The notes: generated by a model not told the origin, from the sequence alone. A DNA stretch of 64,000 nucleotides from Serinibacter arcticus (GCF_004786095.1 NZ_RHPJ01000001.1:434001-498000), one strand, 5' to 3'. Numbered from the stretch's first letter, positions 1 through 13,106 are shown. Numbers and translations: made by a program.

Positions 1-225
1 CATCGCGTCGCCAGGGCCGGAGAAGACGACCGGCTCGCCGTCGATGACGATCTGACCGGCGTCGGGCTCGTACAGGCCGTACAGCGTGTTCATCAGGGTG
101 CTCTTGCCGGCGCCGTTCTCGCCCAGGATCGCGTGGATCTCGCCGGGCTCGACCACCATGTCGATGCCGTCGTTGGCCGTGAACGTTCCGAACCGCTTGG
201 TGATGCCTCGGAGCTCGAGACGCAT
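1..225 (-). CDS. ABC transporter ATP-binding protein, BMP-linked, 3' end outside window
   Basis: Only the first 75 codons are present; the gene runs off the left edge. The product begins [13 protein letters not shown] and carries a Walker A motif GENGAGKST near residues 34-42, so it is an ABC ATPase of the sugar/nucleoside type, whose full-length members usually have two nucleotide-binding domains (about 500 residues). A strong GAGGAGG ribosome-binding site lies 7 bases before the ATG. It follows the BMP-family binding lipoprotein on the same strand, so the pair probably energises nucleoside or simple-sugar uptake. Membrane permeases would be expected beyond the window. ABC membership is certain; the substrate is inferred from the neighbour. 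Confidence 0.9.
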   Translation of the reverse strand, partial: MRLELRGITKRFGTFTANDGIDMVVEPGEIHAILGENGAGKSTLMNTLYGLYEPDAGQIVIDGEPVVFSGPGDAM

Positions 226-325
226 CGGCGGGCCTCCTCAGGTACTCGTCGCCCACCGCGGGACGGGCGGCGGGGGAAGTCGATGATTCCACACGCACCG
301 ACGGCGCCCGGACGGGACCGGCGCG

Positions 326-357
326 CCGCGGGGCGGGCCGAGTGGCCCGCCCCGCGG
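326..357 (-). terminator. Hairpin after BMP lipoprotein gene
   Basis: A perfect 14-bp GC-only stem (arms 326-339 and 344-357, 4-base loop GAGT) sits between the BMP lipoprotein stop and the downstream ATPase start. It has no T-run. It may partly terminate or stabilise the abundant binding-protein mRNA, as is common in ABC operons. Confidence 0.6.
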
Positions 358-399
358 TGGTGCTGGTGGTGACCGCTCAGCGCGAGCGGTGGCCCCGGA

Positions 400-1533
400 T
401 CACGGGGTGTTGACGGACTCCACGACGAGGTCGCCCGCGATGATCTGGTCGCGGTACTCGGCGATCTTGTCCTGCAGCTCCTGCGGCACGGAGTCGGCGA
501 AGTCGTGGAACTCGGCCAGGCCGACGCCCTCGTTCTCGAGCGTGCCGACGTACGGCGTCGCGTCGAAGCTGCCCGTGGAGGCCTCCGAGATGGAGTCGAA
601 GACGGCCTGACCGATCTCCTTCATGACCGAGGTGGCGATGATGTCGCCGTAGTCGGTGGAGTTGAAGCCGTCGGAGTCGACCCAGATCATCGTGGCGCCG
701 CCGCCCTCGATGGCCGTGGCCGCACCGAGGCCGACCGGACCGGCGACGGGCATGATGACGTCGGCGCCCTGGTCGATGAAGCCCTGGGCCGTGGTGGTGC
801 CGTTGGCCTGGTTCTCGAAGTCACCGGTGAAGGAGCCCGTCTGGGCCTCCTTGTCCCATCCGAGGAGCGACACGTCGGTGCCGTTGTCCTCGTTGTACTT
901 CGCGATGCCGTCCGCGTAGCCGTCCATGAAGATCTGGACGGACGGGATCGGCAGGCCGCCGAACGTGCCGACGGTGCCGGACTCGCTGATGCCCGCGGCG
1001 AGGTAGCCGGCGAGGAAGGAGGCCTCGGCCGTGTTGAACAGCAGCGGCTTGACGTTCGGGAGCTCGAGCGGGGAGAAGTCGTCGTTGCTCAGCGAGGAGT
1101 CGATCAGACCGAACTGGATGTCGGTGTTCGCCTCGGCGGCGGACTGGATGGCCGGCTCGAGGAGGAAGCCGACACCGATGATGTAGGTGCAGCCGTCCGC
1201 GATGAGGCTGTCGATGTTGGGACCGTAGTCCGAGTCCGAGGTGGACTCGATCTCGTTGGTCTCGACGCCGAGCTCGTCCGCGGCGCGGTCCATGCCCTCC
1301 TTGCCCGACTGGTTGAACGACTGGTCGTCGTAACCGCCCTGGTCGGAGACCATGCAGGCCTTGAAGCCGTCGACGACGTCGCCGGTGGGGGCAGCAGACG
1401 TCTCGGAGCCGTCCTCGCTCGCGGAGGTCTCGGACGAGCCGCCCGTGGTGGCCTCGTCGGTCGGGGTGCCGCAGGCGGCCAGCGTGAGCGCCACGGCGGC
1501 GGCGCCTGCCACGGCGATGATCGACTTCTTCAC
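400..1533 (-). CDS. BMP family ABC transporter substrate-binding lipoprotein
   Basis: Predicted extracytoplasmic binding protein of the BMP/PnrA family (nucleosides or related solutes), 377 residues. A lipoprotein signal is visible: MKK, a hydrophobic core, then the lipobox LAAC with Cys21, followed by a Ser/Thr/Glu-rich linker to about residue 50. The family signature GGYDDQSFNQ follows near residue 65. I place the start at the GTG at 1533, because GAGGAG lies 5 bases before it; a GTG two codons upstream overlaps that site. The gene is followed by a hairpin and the ATPase gene, so it is the first gene of a transport operon. The exact ligand cannot be read from sequence. Confidence 0.93.
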   Translation of the reverse strand: MKKSIIAVAGAAAVALTLAACGTPTDEATTGGSSETSASEDGSETSAAPTGDVVDGFKACMVSDQGGYDDQSFNQSGKEGMDRAADELGVETNEIESTSDSDYGPNIDSLIADGCTYIIGVGFLLEPAIQSAAEANTDIQFGLIDSSLSNDDFSPLELPNVKPLLFNTAEASFLAGYLAAGISESGTVGTFGGLPIPSVQIFMDGYADGIAKYNEDNGTDVSLLGWDKEAQTGSFTGDFENQANGTTTAQGFIDQGADVIMPVAGPVGLGAATAIEGGGATMIWVDSDGFNSTDYGDIIATSVMKEIGQAVFDSISEASTGSFDATPYVGTLENEGVGLAEFHDFADSVPQELQDKIAEYRDQIIAGDLVVESVNTP

Positions 1534-1634
1534 ATGCACTCCTCAGAGTCTTCGTCCCGCCGGGGCGTGACGCGTCTTGGGTCGCTGCGTCGGAGACCGT
1601 CCGCAGGGGGCCGCCTCGCGGGCGGCACCGGCAC

Positions 1635-1640
1635 ACCATA
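1635..1640 (-). promoter_or_regulatory. Possible -10 box (TATGGT) for BMP operon
   Basis: TATGGT on the minus strand fits the actinobacterial TANNNT -10 pattern and would give a leader of about 95 bases before the BMP lipoprotein gene. No convincing -35 box is visible at 17-18 bases. Confidence 0.3.
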
Positions 1641-1731
1641 GGTCGCGAATGTGTCGGCCGTGTCACGGACTGGGACGATCCAGGTCAATCGTGACCGAAC
1701 CGTGCCCTTCGTGCCTCGGGACCCGTGCGGC

Positions 1732-2964
1732 TCAGACGACGGGCGCGACGATCGGCGCCGGGGCGGGTGCGTGCCCCGCGAGCACCACCGTCCGCGCGAG
1801 CATCCTGGCCCCGATGACGACGGCGCGCTCGTCCACGACGAGGTCGGCGCGGTGCAGGTCGGTCAGGGGCGCTCCCGGCGCGCGCACCCCGAGGCGAACC
1901 ATCGCGCCGGGCACGCGGTGCAGGTACCAGCCGAAGTCCTCGCCGCCGAGCGACTGCTCGGTGAGGTGGACGCCGTCCTCCCCGACGACGTCGCGCGCCG
2001 CCTCCTCGATGTGGGCGACGCACCCGGCCTCGTTCACGGTCGGGGGCACGCCGTGCACGTGGTCCACCTCGACCTCGACGCCGTAGGGCGCGACGATCTG
2101 CGCGATCGCGGTGTCCAGGAGCGTGCCGGCGCGCTCCCACTCGGCCACGTCGAGCACGCGCAGCGTGCCCATGAGCGTGCCCGAGGTGGGGATCGCGTTG
2201 GTCGCGCTGCCGGCGTGCACGGCGCCCCAGGTGAGGTTGACGCCCGCGCGCGGGTCCATCCGGCGGCCGAGCACGCCGGAGGCCTGCGCGATCACCTGGC
2301 CGAGCGCGTAGACGACGTCGCCCGTCATGTGCGGTCGGGACGTGTGGCCGCCGTGCGAGCGGAGCGTGACCGTGACGGGGTCGGAGGCCGAGGTGATGGA
2401 GCCGATGCGCGAACCGATCGTCCCGACCTCGATCTTCGGGTCGCAGTGCACGGCGTAGATCTGCTCGACGCCCTCGAGGACCCCGTGCTGGAGGAACATC
2501 TCGGCGCCGCCGGGCTGGACCTCCTCGGCCGGCTGGAAGACGAGCCGGACGCCGACGGGCAGCTCGCCGCGCGAGGCGAGGTCGGCGAGGGCCAGCCCGG
2601 CGCCGAGCACGCCGGCGGTGTGCACGTCGTGACCGCACGCGTGCGAGACGCCGCTGCGCTCCGAGGCCCAGGGCAGGCCCGTCTCCTCGGGGATGGGCAG
2701 CGCGTCGAGGTCGGCCCGCAGCCCGACGAGGCGGCGGTCGCCGTCGACGCCGGGGATGTCGCACACGATGCCCGTGGCGCCGACGCGGCGCGGGCGGAGC
2801 CCCGCGGCGGTCAGCTCGGCGTGGACCAGCTCGCTGGTGCGGTGCTCGGTCCAGGCGACCTCGGGGTGGCGGTGGATCTCGCGGCGCACCTCGAGCAGCC
2901 GGTCGGCCCGCTCGGCGAGGACGGTGTCGAGTCGGTCGAAGGTGGCGCGCAGGTGGGTTGACAC
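1732..2964 (-). CDS. M20-family amidohydrolase (peptidase M20D type)
   Basis: Predicted zinc-dependent amidohydrolase of the M20D group (hippurate/IAA-amino acid/N-acyl amino acid hydrolases), 410 residues, cytoplasmic. Metal-ligand motifs are intact: HACGHDVH at residues 108-115, PAEE at 145-148 (catalytic Glu) and GGEDF near the C-terminus. SHGGHTSRPH near 203-212 marks the dimerisation domain. Length fits the family. The start is GTG with no Shine-Dalgarno; a TAGGGT box ends 8 bases upstream, so the transcript may be leaderless although the manC-like gene ends only 25 bases before. The true substrate is unknown. Confidence 0.88.
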   Translation of the reverse strand: MSTHLRATFDRLDTVLAERADRLLEVRREIHRHPEVAWTEHRTSELVHAELTAAGLRPRRVGATGIVCDIPGVDGDRRLVGLRADLDALPIPEETGLPWASERSGVSHACGHDVHTAGVLGAGLALADLASRGELPVGVRLVFQPAEEVQPGGAEMFLQHGVLEGVEQIYAVHCDPKIEVGTIGSRIGSITSASDPVTVTLRSHGGHTSRPHMTGDVVYALGQVIAQASGVLGRRMDPRAGVNLTWGAVHAGSATNAIPTSGTLMGTLRVLDVAEWERAGTLLDTAIAQIVAPYGVEVEVDHVHGVPPTVNEAGCVAHIEEAARDVVGEDGVHLTEQSLGGEDFGWYLHRVPGAMVRLGVRAPGAPLTDLHRADLVVDERAVVIGARMLARTVVLAGHAPAPAPIVAPVV

Positions 2965-2972
2965 GGGAGACG

Positions 2973-2978
2973 ACCCTA
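2973..2978 (-). promoter_or_regulatory. -10 box TAGGGT, likely leaderless promoter of M20 gene
   Basis: TAGGGT lies in the 25-base gap after the upstream gene, 8 bases before the GTG of the amidohydrolase. It suggests the amidohydrolase has its own promoter. Confidence 0.45.
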
Positions 2979-2989
2979 CCGCCGCGACC

Positions 2990-4096
2990 TCACGTCAGAT
3001 CGGCGCGTCCACGCTCCTTGAGCACGTCGACGGCGGCCTTGACCCGCTGCGCGTGCGCGGCGGTCGTCACCAGGAGGGCGTCGTCGGTGAGCACCACGAC
3101 GGCGTCCGGGATCCCGACGACCGCGACCGGTCGGTCCGCGCTGACGAAGACCCCGGGCGAGTCGACCGCCACCACGCCTGCGTCGGCGCCGATGCGGCGC
3201 ACCCCCTCGGCGTCGGCCGGCACGAGATCGGCGAGCGAGGCCCAGTCACCGACGTCGTCCCACGTGAACGCCCCCGGCACGACGGCGACGCCCCCGGTGG
3301 CCGCCACCGGTTCCGCGATCGCGTGGTCGATGGCGATGCGGGTCAGCGTGGGCCACACGCGCGCCAGGACCTCGCCCCGGTCCCCCGTGTCCCAGACGGC
3401 GGCGATCTCGCGCAGCCCGGCCGCGAGGGGGGGCTGGAGCCGCTCGAGGTGGCCCAGCAGCACGTCCGTGCGCACCACGAACATCCCGGCGTTCCAGGCG
3501 ACGTCGCCCGCGGCCAGGTAGCCGGCCGCCGTCTCGGCGTCGGGCTTCTCGACGAACTCGGCGACCACACGAGCGGTCGGTCCGCCCTCAGCGGGTTCGA
3601 GCGGGGCGCCGGAGCGGATGTAGCCGAACGCCGTCGACGGTGCCGTGGGCGTGATGCCGATCGTGGTGACGTACCCGGCACGGGCAGCGACAGCGGCGTG
3701 CCGGACGGCGGCGGAGAACCCCTCGACGTCGGGCACCACGTGGTCGGCCGCGAACGAGGCGACCAGCACGCTGCCGTGACGCTCCTGCAGGATCGCCGCG
3801 GCCAGCCCGATGGCGGCCATGGAGTCGCGCGGGCTCGGTTCGGCCACCAGGTTGGCGGCCGACACCTCCGGCAGCTGCTCCGCCACGGCCCCGAGGTGGT
3901 CGAGCCCGGTCACCACGACCACGCGGTCGGCACCGGTGAGCGGGAGCAGCCGGTCGATCGTCCCCTGCAGCAGGGTGCGACCGGTGCCCACGAGATCGAG
4001 CAGGAACTTCGGGCGGGAGCGACGTGACATGGGCCACAGCCGGGTCCCGGCACCCCCCGCGGGGACGATGGCGTAGAGGTCCTCGATGGGGGTCAT
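2990..4096 (-). CDS. manC: Mannose-1-phosphate guanylyltransferase
   Basis: Makes GDP-mannose from mannose-1-phosphate and GTP, the donor for mannosylated glycans and lipoglycans. The 368-residue product has the nucleotidyltransferase signature GGAGTRLWP at residues 14-22 followed by RPKFLL at 29-34, and EFVEKP in the catalytic core. It is the short form (about 360 residues), without the phosphomannose isomerase domain of the long bifunctional enzymes. The ATG start is preceded at 6 bases by TAGGGT and by no ribosome-binding site, so the mRNA is probably leaderless. Divergent from sdhC. manC is used by family; manB or rfbM naming also occurs. Confidence 0.92.
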   Translation of the reverse strand: MTPIEDLYAIVPAGGAGTRLWPMSRRSRPKFLLDLVGTGRTLLQGTIDRLLPLTGADRVVVVTGLDHLGAVAEQLPEVSAANLVAEPSPRDSMAAIGLAAAILQERHGSVLVASFAADHVVPDVEGFSAAVRHAAVAARAGYVTTIGITPTAPSTAFGYIRSGAPLEPAEGGPTARVVAEFVEKPDAETAAGYLAAGDVAWNAGMFVVRTDVLLGHLERLQPPLAAGLREIAAVWDTGDRGEVLARVWPTLTRIAIDHAIAEPVAATGGVAVVPGAFTWDDVGDWASLADLVPADAEGVRRIGADAGVVAVDSPGVFVSADRPVAVVGIPDAVVVLTDDALLVTTAAHAQRVKAAVDVLKERGRADLT

Positions 4097-4102
4097 GCGC
4101 CG

Positions 4103-4108
4103 ACCCTA
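4103..4108 (-). promoter_or_regulatory. -10 box TAGGGT, likely leaderless promoter of manC
   Basis: TAGGGT ends 6 bases before the ATG of the mannose-1-phosphate guanylyltransferase, so transcription would begin at or next to the start codon. Confidence 0.5.
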
Positions 4109-4225
4109 GCGGCCCTCGCCCGCTCGATCCGGGCACCCGCGCCGCCGACCCGGCAACGGGTAAGGACACCCTCAGCCGCAGGTCACGGCCGGTGCGGGCA
4201 CATCCGACGGCGCGCGAGGTGTCGA

Positions 4226-4239
4226 ACTGTCACTACAGT
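4226..4239 (+). promoter_or_regulatory. Inverted repeat overlapping probable sdh -10 box
   Basis: ACTGT-CACT-ACAGT is a perfect 5-bp inverted repeat. Its right arm belongs to TACAGT (4234-4239), a good TANNNT -10 box for sdhCDAB, with AGGAGG and the GTG start further down. A protein bound here could repress sdh. The arms are short, so chance is possible. Confidence 0.35.
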
Positions 4240-4279
4240 AGGAACCGCAGACCCGCCACTCGTCAGGAGGCCAAGCACC

Positions 4280-4726
4280 GTGGCCAGCGCCCCCACCGTC
4301 CCACCCACCTCGGCCCCGCCGCCGCCACCCCGCAGCAGCGGTCGCGGCAGCAAGAAGGGTCTGGGCACCCTCTACCGCGGTACCGAGGGCATGTGGTCCT
4401 GGGTCCTGCACCGCGTCACCGGCATGCTGCTGTTCCTCTTCCTCCTCGTGCACGTGCTGGACACCGCGCTGGTGCGGGTCTCGCCCGAGGTCTACAACGA
4501 GGTCATCGGCACGTACAAGACGCCCATCATGGGACTCGGCGAGGTCGGCCTCGTGGCCGCCGTCCTGTTCCACGCGTTCAACGGCATCCGGATCATCCTG
4601 GTGGACTTCACCGCCAAGGGTCCGCGCTACCAGCGCGTCATGCTGTGGGTCGTCGTCGGCCTGACCGTCGTCGCGCTCGCGGGCTTCCTGCCGCGCCACC
4701 TCTCCAACGTCTTCGGGGGCCACTGA
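4280..4726 (+). CDS. sdhC: Succinate dehydrogenase cytochrome b subunit
   Basis: Membrane-anchor subunit of complex II, helping to bind heme and quinone; 148 residues, with about three transmembrane helices after a Pro/Ser-rich N-terminus. The family signature H-R-V-T-G-M near residue 46 (in WVLHRVTGM) and a helix His in LLVHVLDTAL fit the SdhC fold. The GTG start has AGGAGG 9 bases upstream. First gene of sdhCDAB; its stop overlaps the sdhD start by one base (TGATG), indicating translational coupling. Confidence 0.95.
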   Translation: MASAPTVPPTSAPPPPPRSSGRGSKKGLGTLYRGTEGMWSWVLHRVTGMLLFLFLLVHVLDTALVRVSPEVYNEVIGTYKTPIMGLGEVGLVAAVLFHAFNGIRIILVDFTAKGPRYQRVMLWVVVGLTVVALAGFLPRHLSNVFGGH

Positions 4727-5181
4727 TGACCGGCACCATCCCCGACGTCGCCTCCCCCCGCGCCAAGCGGTCGCAGGCGATGCGCGGCGGCATCAACACC
4801 GAGCTCTACGCCTGGCTGTTCATGCGCGTCTCCGGCGTGATCCTGATCGTGCTGATCTTCGGCCACCTGTTCGTCAACCTCATGGTGGGTGACGGCGTCG
4901 CCGCGATCGACTTCGCGTTCGTCGCGGGCAAGTGGTCCGAGCCGTTCTGGCAGGTCTGGGACCTGCTGATGCTGTGGCTCGCCATGATCCACGGCACCAA
5001 CGGCGTGCGCACGATCATCAACGACTACGCCGAGCGCGACGTCACGCGCATCGTGCTGAAGGCACTCCTGTACGTCGCGCTCGTCGTGACGGTCGTGATG
5101 GGCACCCTGGTGATCTTCACGTTCGACCCGTGCCCGGTGGGCTCGCCCGCGGACCTGCTGCCGTCGTTCTGCTCGGCCTGA
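4726..5181 (+). CDS. sdhD: Succinate dehydrogenase hydrophobic membrane anchor subunit
   Basis: Second membrane-anchor subunit of complex II, 151 residues, with three predicted helices (about residues 29-50, 73-95 and 108-132). GHLFVNLM in helix 1 and [15 protein letters not shown] in helix 2 supply the His and polar residues typical of actinobacterial SdhD near heme and quinone. The ATG overlaps the sdhC stop by one base. The flavoprotein gene follows after 56 bases. Confidence 0.95.
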   Translation: MTGTIPDVASPRAKRSQAMRGGINTELYAWLFMRVSGVILIVLIFGHLFVNLMVGDGVAAIDFAFVAGKWSEPFWQVWDLLMLWLAMIHGTNGVRTIINDYAERDVTRIVLKALLYVALVVTVVMGTLVIFTFDPCPVGSPADLLPSFCSA

Positions 5182-5237
5182 TCCACCAGCACCACCCGCA
5201 CCACCCCGCTCAGCCCCCGTACGCAAAGGAAGTACAC

Positions 5238-7007
5238 GTGCAGACGCACACCTACGACGTCGTGATCGTGGGCGCCGGCGGCGCCGGCATGCGCGCGGCC
5301 CTGGAGTCATCCGGACGCGCCCGCACCGCCGTCGTCTCCAAGCTCTACCCCACGCGCTCCCACACCGGAGCGGCCCAGGGCGGGATGTGCGCCGCGCTGG
5401 CGAACGTGGAGGAGGACAACTGGGAGTGGCACACCTTCGACACCGTCAAGGGCGGCGACTACCTCGTCGACCAGGACGCGGCGGAGGTGATGGCGAAGGA
5501 GGCGATCGACGCCGTCCTCGACCTCGAGCGGATGGGTCTGCCCTTCAACCGCACGCCCGAGGGCAAGATCGACCAGCGCCGCTTCGGTGGCCACACGCGC
5601 AACCACGGCGAGGCTCCCGTGCGCCGGTCCTGCTACGCCGCGGACCGCACCGGTCACATGATCCTGCAGACGCTGTACCAGCAGTGCGTCAAGCAGGACG
5701 TGGAGTTCTTCAACGAGTTCTACGTCTTCGACGTCATCCTCACGGGTGACCCCGCCACCGACGACGACGTCCGCGCCGCCGGCGTGGTCGCCTACGAGCT
5801 CGCGACGGGCGAGATCCACGTGATCCGCGCCAAGTCGATCGTGTTCGCCACCGGTGGTGCCGGCAAGGTCTACAAGACCACCTCCAACGCCCACACCCTC
5901 ACGGGTGACGGCATGGCCGTGGCCTACCGCCGCGGCATCCCGCTGGAGGACATGGAGTTCTTCCAGTTCCACCCGACAGGCCTGGCGGGCCTCGGGATCC
6001 TGCTGTCCGAGGCCGCACGCGGCGAGGGCGCCATCCTGCGCAACGCCGCCGGCGAGCGGTTCATGGAGCGCTACGCCCCCACCATCAAGGACCTCGCGCC
6101 GCGCGACATCGTCGCCCGCTCGATGGCCAACGAGGTGCGCGAGGGCCGCGGGGCCGGTCCGAACAAGGACTACGTGCTGCTCGACCTGACGCACCTCGAG
6201 CCCGCCCACATCGACGCGAAGCTCCCCGACATCACGGAGTTCGCCCGCACCTACCTGGGTGTGGAGCCGTACACCGAGCCGGTTCCCGTCTACCCGACGG
6301 CGCACTACGCCATGGGCGGCATCCCGACGAACATCACCACCCAGGTGCTGCGCAACAACACCGACGTCGTCCCCGGCCTGTTCGCCGCTGGCGAGGTCGC
6401 GTGCGTGTCGGTGCACGGCTCGAACCGGCTCGGCACCAACTCACTGCTGGACATCAACGTGTTCGGCAAGCGCGCCGGCATCGCCGCCGCCGAGTACGCG
6501 GCGACGGCCGAGCTCGTGGAGCTGCCCGAGGCGCCGCAGGCCGACATCGAGGCCGAGCTCGTGCGCATCCGCGCCGGGGCCGGCACCGAGAACGTCGCCG
6601 CGATCCGCAAGGCGCTGCAGGAGTCGATGGACCTCAACGCCCAGGTGTTCCGGACCGAGGACTCCCTGATCCAGGCGCTCAAGGACATCACCGCGCTGCG
6701 CGACCGCTACGGCCGGGTGGGGGTCTCCGACCGCGGGACCTCCTACAACACCGAGCTGGTCGAGGCGATCGAGCTCGGCTTCCTCATCGACCTGGCCGAG
6801 GTCGTCGTCGTCGGGGCGCTGGCTCGCAAGGAGTCGCGCGGCGGTCACTTCCGCGAGGACTTCCCCGACCGGGACGACGCCGAGTTCATGCTGCACACGA
6901 TGGCCTACCCCACGCAGCCGGGTGACGGCGTCGCCGACTCCACGGTGCGCCTGGACTACAAGCCGGTGGTCGTCACGCGCTACCAGCCGATGGAGAGGAA
7001 GTACTGA
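5238..7007 (+). CDS. sdhA: Succinate dehydrogenase flavoprotein subunit
   Basis: Oxidises succinate to fumarate and carries covalent FAD; 589 residues. The Rossmann motif [10 protein letters not shown] lies at residues 12-21, and SHTGAAQGG at 41-49 contains the FAD-linking His. HPTGLAG and [21 protein letters not shown] mark the active site and FAD-binding C-half. The start is GTG with AAAGGAAG upstream. A much longer open frame begins at 4932, but that part is antisense-like readthrough over sdhD. The stop overlaps sdhB (ATGA). Confidence 0.97.
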   Translation: MQTHTYDVVIVGAGGAGMRAALESSGRARTAVVSKLYPTRSHTGAAQGGMCAALANVEEDNWEWHTFDTVKGGDYLVDQDAAEVMAKEAIDAVLDLERMGLPFNRTPEGKIDQRRFGGHTRNHGEAPVRRSCYAADRTGHMILQTLYQQCVKQDVEFFNEFYVFDVILTGDPATDDDVRAAGVVAYELATGEIHVIRAKSIVFATGGAGKVYKTTSNAHTLTGDGMAVAYRRGIPLEDMEFFQFHPTGLAGLGILLSEAARGEGAILRNAAGERFMERYAPTIKDLAPRDIVARSMANEVREGRGAGPNKDYVLLDLTHLEPAHIDAKLPDITEFARTYLGVEPYTEPVPVYPTAHYAMGGIPTNITTQVLRNNTDVVPGLFAAGEVACVSVHGSNRLGTNSLLDINVFGKRAGIAAAEYAATAELVELPEAPQADIEAELVRIRAGAGTENVAAIRKALQESMDLNAQVFRTEDSLIQALKDITALRDRYGRVGVSDRGTSYNTELVEAIELGFLIDLAEVVVVGALARKESRGGHFREDFPDRDDAEFMLHTMAYPTQPGDGVADSTVRLDYKPVVVTRYQPMERKY

Positions 7008-7771
7008 TGACCGCGCTCGCCGACGCCCCCGAGGCAGCAACGGACATGGGTGAGATCCCCTCGTTCGAGGTGACGATGCGCCTGGAGCGGTACGACCCCG
7101 ACGTCGAGAACCCCCAGGCCCGCTGGGAGGAGTTCACGCTCACGATGCACGGCACCGACCGCGTGCTGGACGCCCTCCACAAGATCAAGTGGGACCAGGA
7201 CGGCTCGCTCGCGTTCCGGCGGTCGTGCGCCCACGGCATCTGCGGCAGCGACGCGATGCGCATCAACGGCAAGAACCGGCTCGCGTGCAAGACCCTGCTC
7301 AAGGATCTCGACACGTCCAAGCCGATCACCGTCGAGCCGATCAAGGGCCTGCCGGTGAAGAAGGACCTCATCGTCGACATGGAGCCGTTCTTCGCCTCCT
7401 ACCGCGAGGTCATGCCGTTCCTCATCACCACGGGCAACCAGCCGAGCGCCGAGCGGCTGCAGTCCGCCGAGCAGCGCGCGCGGTTCGACGACACCACCAA
7501 GTGCATCCTCTGCGCGGCGTGCACGACGTCCTGCCCCGTGTTCTGGACCGACGGGCAGTACTTCGGCCCGGCCGCGATCGTCAACGCGCACCGGTTCATC
7601 TTCGACAGCCGCGACGAGGGCGGCACGCAGCGCCTGCAGATCCTCAACGACAAGGAGGGCGTGTGGCGCTGCCGCACGACCTTCAACTGCTCCGAGGCCT
7701 GCCCGCGCGGCATCGAGGTCACCAAGGCGATCGCCGAGGTCAAGCGGGCCATCGTCACGCGCACGTTCTGA
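7007..7771 (+). CDS. sdhB: Succinate dehydrogenase iron-sulfur subunit
   Basis: Electron-transfer subunit of complex II, 254 residues. All three cluster sites are visible: CAHGICGSDAM with a later Cys (2Fe-2S), CILCAACTTSCPV (4Fe-4S), and CRTTFNCSEACPRGI (3Fe-4S plus 4Fe-4S ligands). Starts inside the sdhA stop (ATGA) and ends the operon just before a strong bidirectional hairpin. Part of the TCA cycle together with icd, mdh and sucCD in this window. Confidence 0.97.
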   Translation: MTALADAPEAATDMGEIPSFEVTMRLERYDPDVENPQARWEEFTLTMHGTDRVLDALHKIKWDQDGSLAFRRSCAHGICGSDAMRINGKNRLACKTLLKDLDTSKPITVEPIKGLPVKKDLIVDMEPFFASYREVMPFLITTGNQPSAERLQSAEQRARFDDTTKCILCAACTTSCPVFWTDGQYFGPAAIVNAHRFIFDSRDEGGTQRLQILNDKEGVWRCRTTFNCSEACPRGIEVTKAIAEVKRAIVTRTF

Positions 7772-7799
7772 TCCACACCCCTCGCGGCCCCGGCCGCCG

Positions 7800-7848
7800 G
7801 CACGACGACGGGCGCGTCTCCCAGGAGGAGGCGCGCCCGTCGTCGTGC
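7800..7848. terminator. Bidirectional terminator between sdhB and YihY gene
   Basis: A perfect 17-bp inverted repeat (arms 7800-7816 and 7832-7848, 15-base loop) lies between two convergent genes. It can fold on either strand. No T-run is present, as is usual in very GC-rich actinobacteria. Confidence 0.8.
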
Positions 7849-7866
7849 GTGGGGGTGGTGCCGGGG

Positions 7867-9060
7867 TCAGACGTCGTCGGGCGAGTCCGACCCGACGGTC
7901 CGACGCACGTCGCGCGCCGCGCGCCGCGCGCGCCGGGTCGCCAGCCGGCGCTCGAGCCACGACCCCTCCTCCTGGCTTGCCGCCAGCGCCGCCTCCAGCT
8001 GCGCGGCGCGCTCCTGCCGCTCGCGCGCCAGGGTCTCGCGCTCCTCGCGTCCCGCCTCCGCGGGCAGCACGACGCCGGTGCGCGGGTCGAAGTCCCAGTC
8101 GAGCGTGCGCGGCGCCGACAGCGTGACGAAGTTCGGCGTCTGGTTCACGTGCAGCGCCGCGGGGTCGGCGCTGTCCGCCGTCGGGGAGGGCGGGTTGGCG
8201 GTCCACGCCGCGACGTAGAGCGTCAGGCGCGCGACCAGGTTCACCCACAGCAGCAGGGTCACGACGGCGACGGCCGCCCCCAGGAGCGGGTTGGCGCCGG
8301 CACCGCCCACGAGCGAGGTGCCGAGCAGCCGGATCACGCCGGCCCCGAGGGCCCCGATGCCCGCGCCGATCCACAGGTCGCGCCGGGGCGGCCGCGCACC
8401 CCCGACGACGCGGATGAGGGCCACGAAGACCAGCAGGTCCACGCCGAAGGCGCACAGCAGCCCCAGCGCCCTGACGAGGAACGCCCCGACCGAGGACTCC
8501 AGCCCGAGCAGCGACGTGACCCACGAGCCCGCGGCGCCCGAGGCGATGCCGAGGGCGGCGGTGACGAACACCGACAGGCCCAGCACGACGAACCCGAGCA
8601 GGTCCCGCAGCCTGGCCAGGACGAGGTTGCCCGCCGGCGCGACGAGCCCGAACATCGCGCGGATCGAGCCGGACAGCGCCCCCATCACGGCCAGCGCCGA
8701 CAGCAGCAGCGTGACGGCGGCGATCACGCTCGTGATCGACAGACCGGTGGTCATGGTGAGCGAGTCGGGGCTGAGGATGCCGGGGGCGTCGGGATCCTCG
8801 GAGGTCTTGATGATCCCGGGCAGCGCGTCGTCGACAGCGTCGAGCACGGCCTGCCGGAGCTCGTCGTTCTCACCGATGATCCGCAGACCGACCGTGAACG
8901 CGATCGTCAGCGCCGAGAAGACCGAGAACAGGGCCGCGTAGGCGATGCCGCCGGCGAGCTGCGCCCCGCGGGCCGCGCCGTAGCGTGCGTTCATGCGGCC
9001 CGCCCGGGTGGCCTGGAACCTCGCCACGATCTCCTGGATCCGAGGGATGATGCCTGCCAC
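7867..9060 (-). CDS. YihY/BrkB family inner-membrane protein
   Basis: Predicted polytopic membrane protein of the YihY/virulence factor BrkB family, 397 residues, function unsettled in bacteria. At least six hydrophobic helices fill residues 45-310; the C-terminal 90 residues are charged (Arg/Glu-rich) and cytoplasmic. I place the start at GTG 9060, since AAGGAG lies 7 bases before it; an in-frame ATG at 9078 overlaps that ribosome-binding site. Downstream of the RNA ligase-like gene on the same strand, with a 90-base gap containing a weak 7-bp hairpin. Confidence 0.88.
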   Translation of the reverse strand: MAGIIPRIQEIVARFQATRAGRMNARYGAARGAQLAGGIAYAALFSVFSALTIAFTVGLRIIGENDELRQAVLDAVDDALPGIIKTSEDPDAPGILSPDSLTMTTGLSITSVIAAVTLLLSALAVMGALSGSIRAMFGLVAPAGNLVLARLRDLLGFVVLGLSVFVTAALGIASGAAGSWVTSLLGLESSVGAFLVRALGLLCAFGVDLLVFVALIRVVGGARPPRRDLWIGAGIGALGAGVIRLLGTSLVGGAGANPLLGAAVAVVTLLLWVNLVARLTLYVAAWTANPPSPTADSADPAALHVNQTPNFVTLSAPRTLDWDFDPRTGVVLPAEAGREERETLARERQERAAQLEAALAASQEEGSWLERRLATRRARRAARDVRRTVGSDSPDDV

Positions 9061-9150
9061 GGTCACGCTCCTTGTCATCGCCCCCGCACGCGGGCGGCCG
9101 CCCGGTGATCCCGCCGCTGCCGGTCCGACCTCGACCGGCTCCGACCAGTG

Positions 9151-12919
<3,769 letters not shown>

Positions 12920-12929
12920 CCGCGGTCCG

Positions 12930-12971
12930 ACGACGACGGCGTGGCCCCGCTCGGGGTCACGCCGTCGTCGT
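12930..12971 (+). terminator. Terminator hairpin after galK
   Basis: Inverted repeat of 17 bp with one G-T pair (arms 12930-12946 and 12955-12971, 8-base loop), 10 bases after the galK stop. No T-run. Confidence 0.75.
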
Positions 12972-13084
12972 ACCCGCGTCCTACCGCGCTCATCCCCCGG
13001 GACGATGTGCAAACGCAATCGAAACGCAACCCTGGATCCACCGCCCGGGACCGTCCGGACGGATATGGTGACCTCACTCGGGGG

Positions 13085-13095
13085 TTACCAGGTAA
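13085..13095 (+). promoter_or_regulatory. Small palindrome next to lipoprotein ribosome-binding site
   Basis: TTACC-A-GGTAA is a perfect 11-base palindrome that runs into the GGGAG ribosome-binding site of the lipoprotein gene. It could be an operator or simply chance. A TATGGT box lies at 13064-13069, with no -35 match. Confidence 0.25.
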
Positions 13096-13106
13096 GGGAG
13101 ACATCG

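Noticed and set aside
505-1641. Plus-strand open frame opposite the BMP lipoprotein gene
   Set aside because: Antisense shadow; the minus-strand frame has a lipobox and BMP family motifs.
4932-5237. Longer N-terminus for SdhA
   Set aside because: Overlaps sdhD out of frame; the SdhA fold starts directly at GTG 5238 with a ribosome-binding site.
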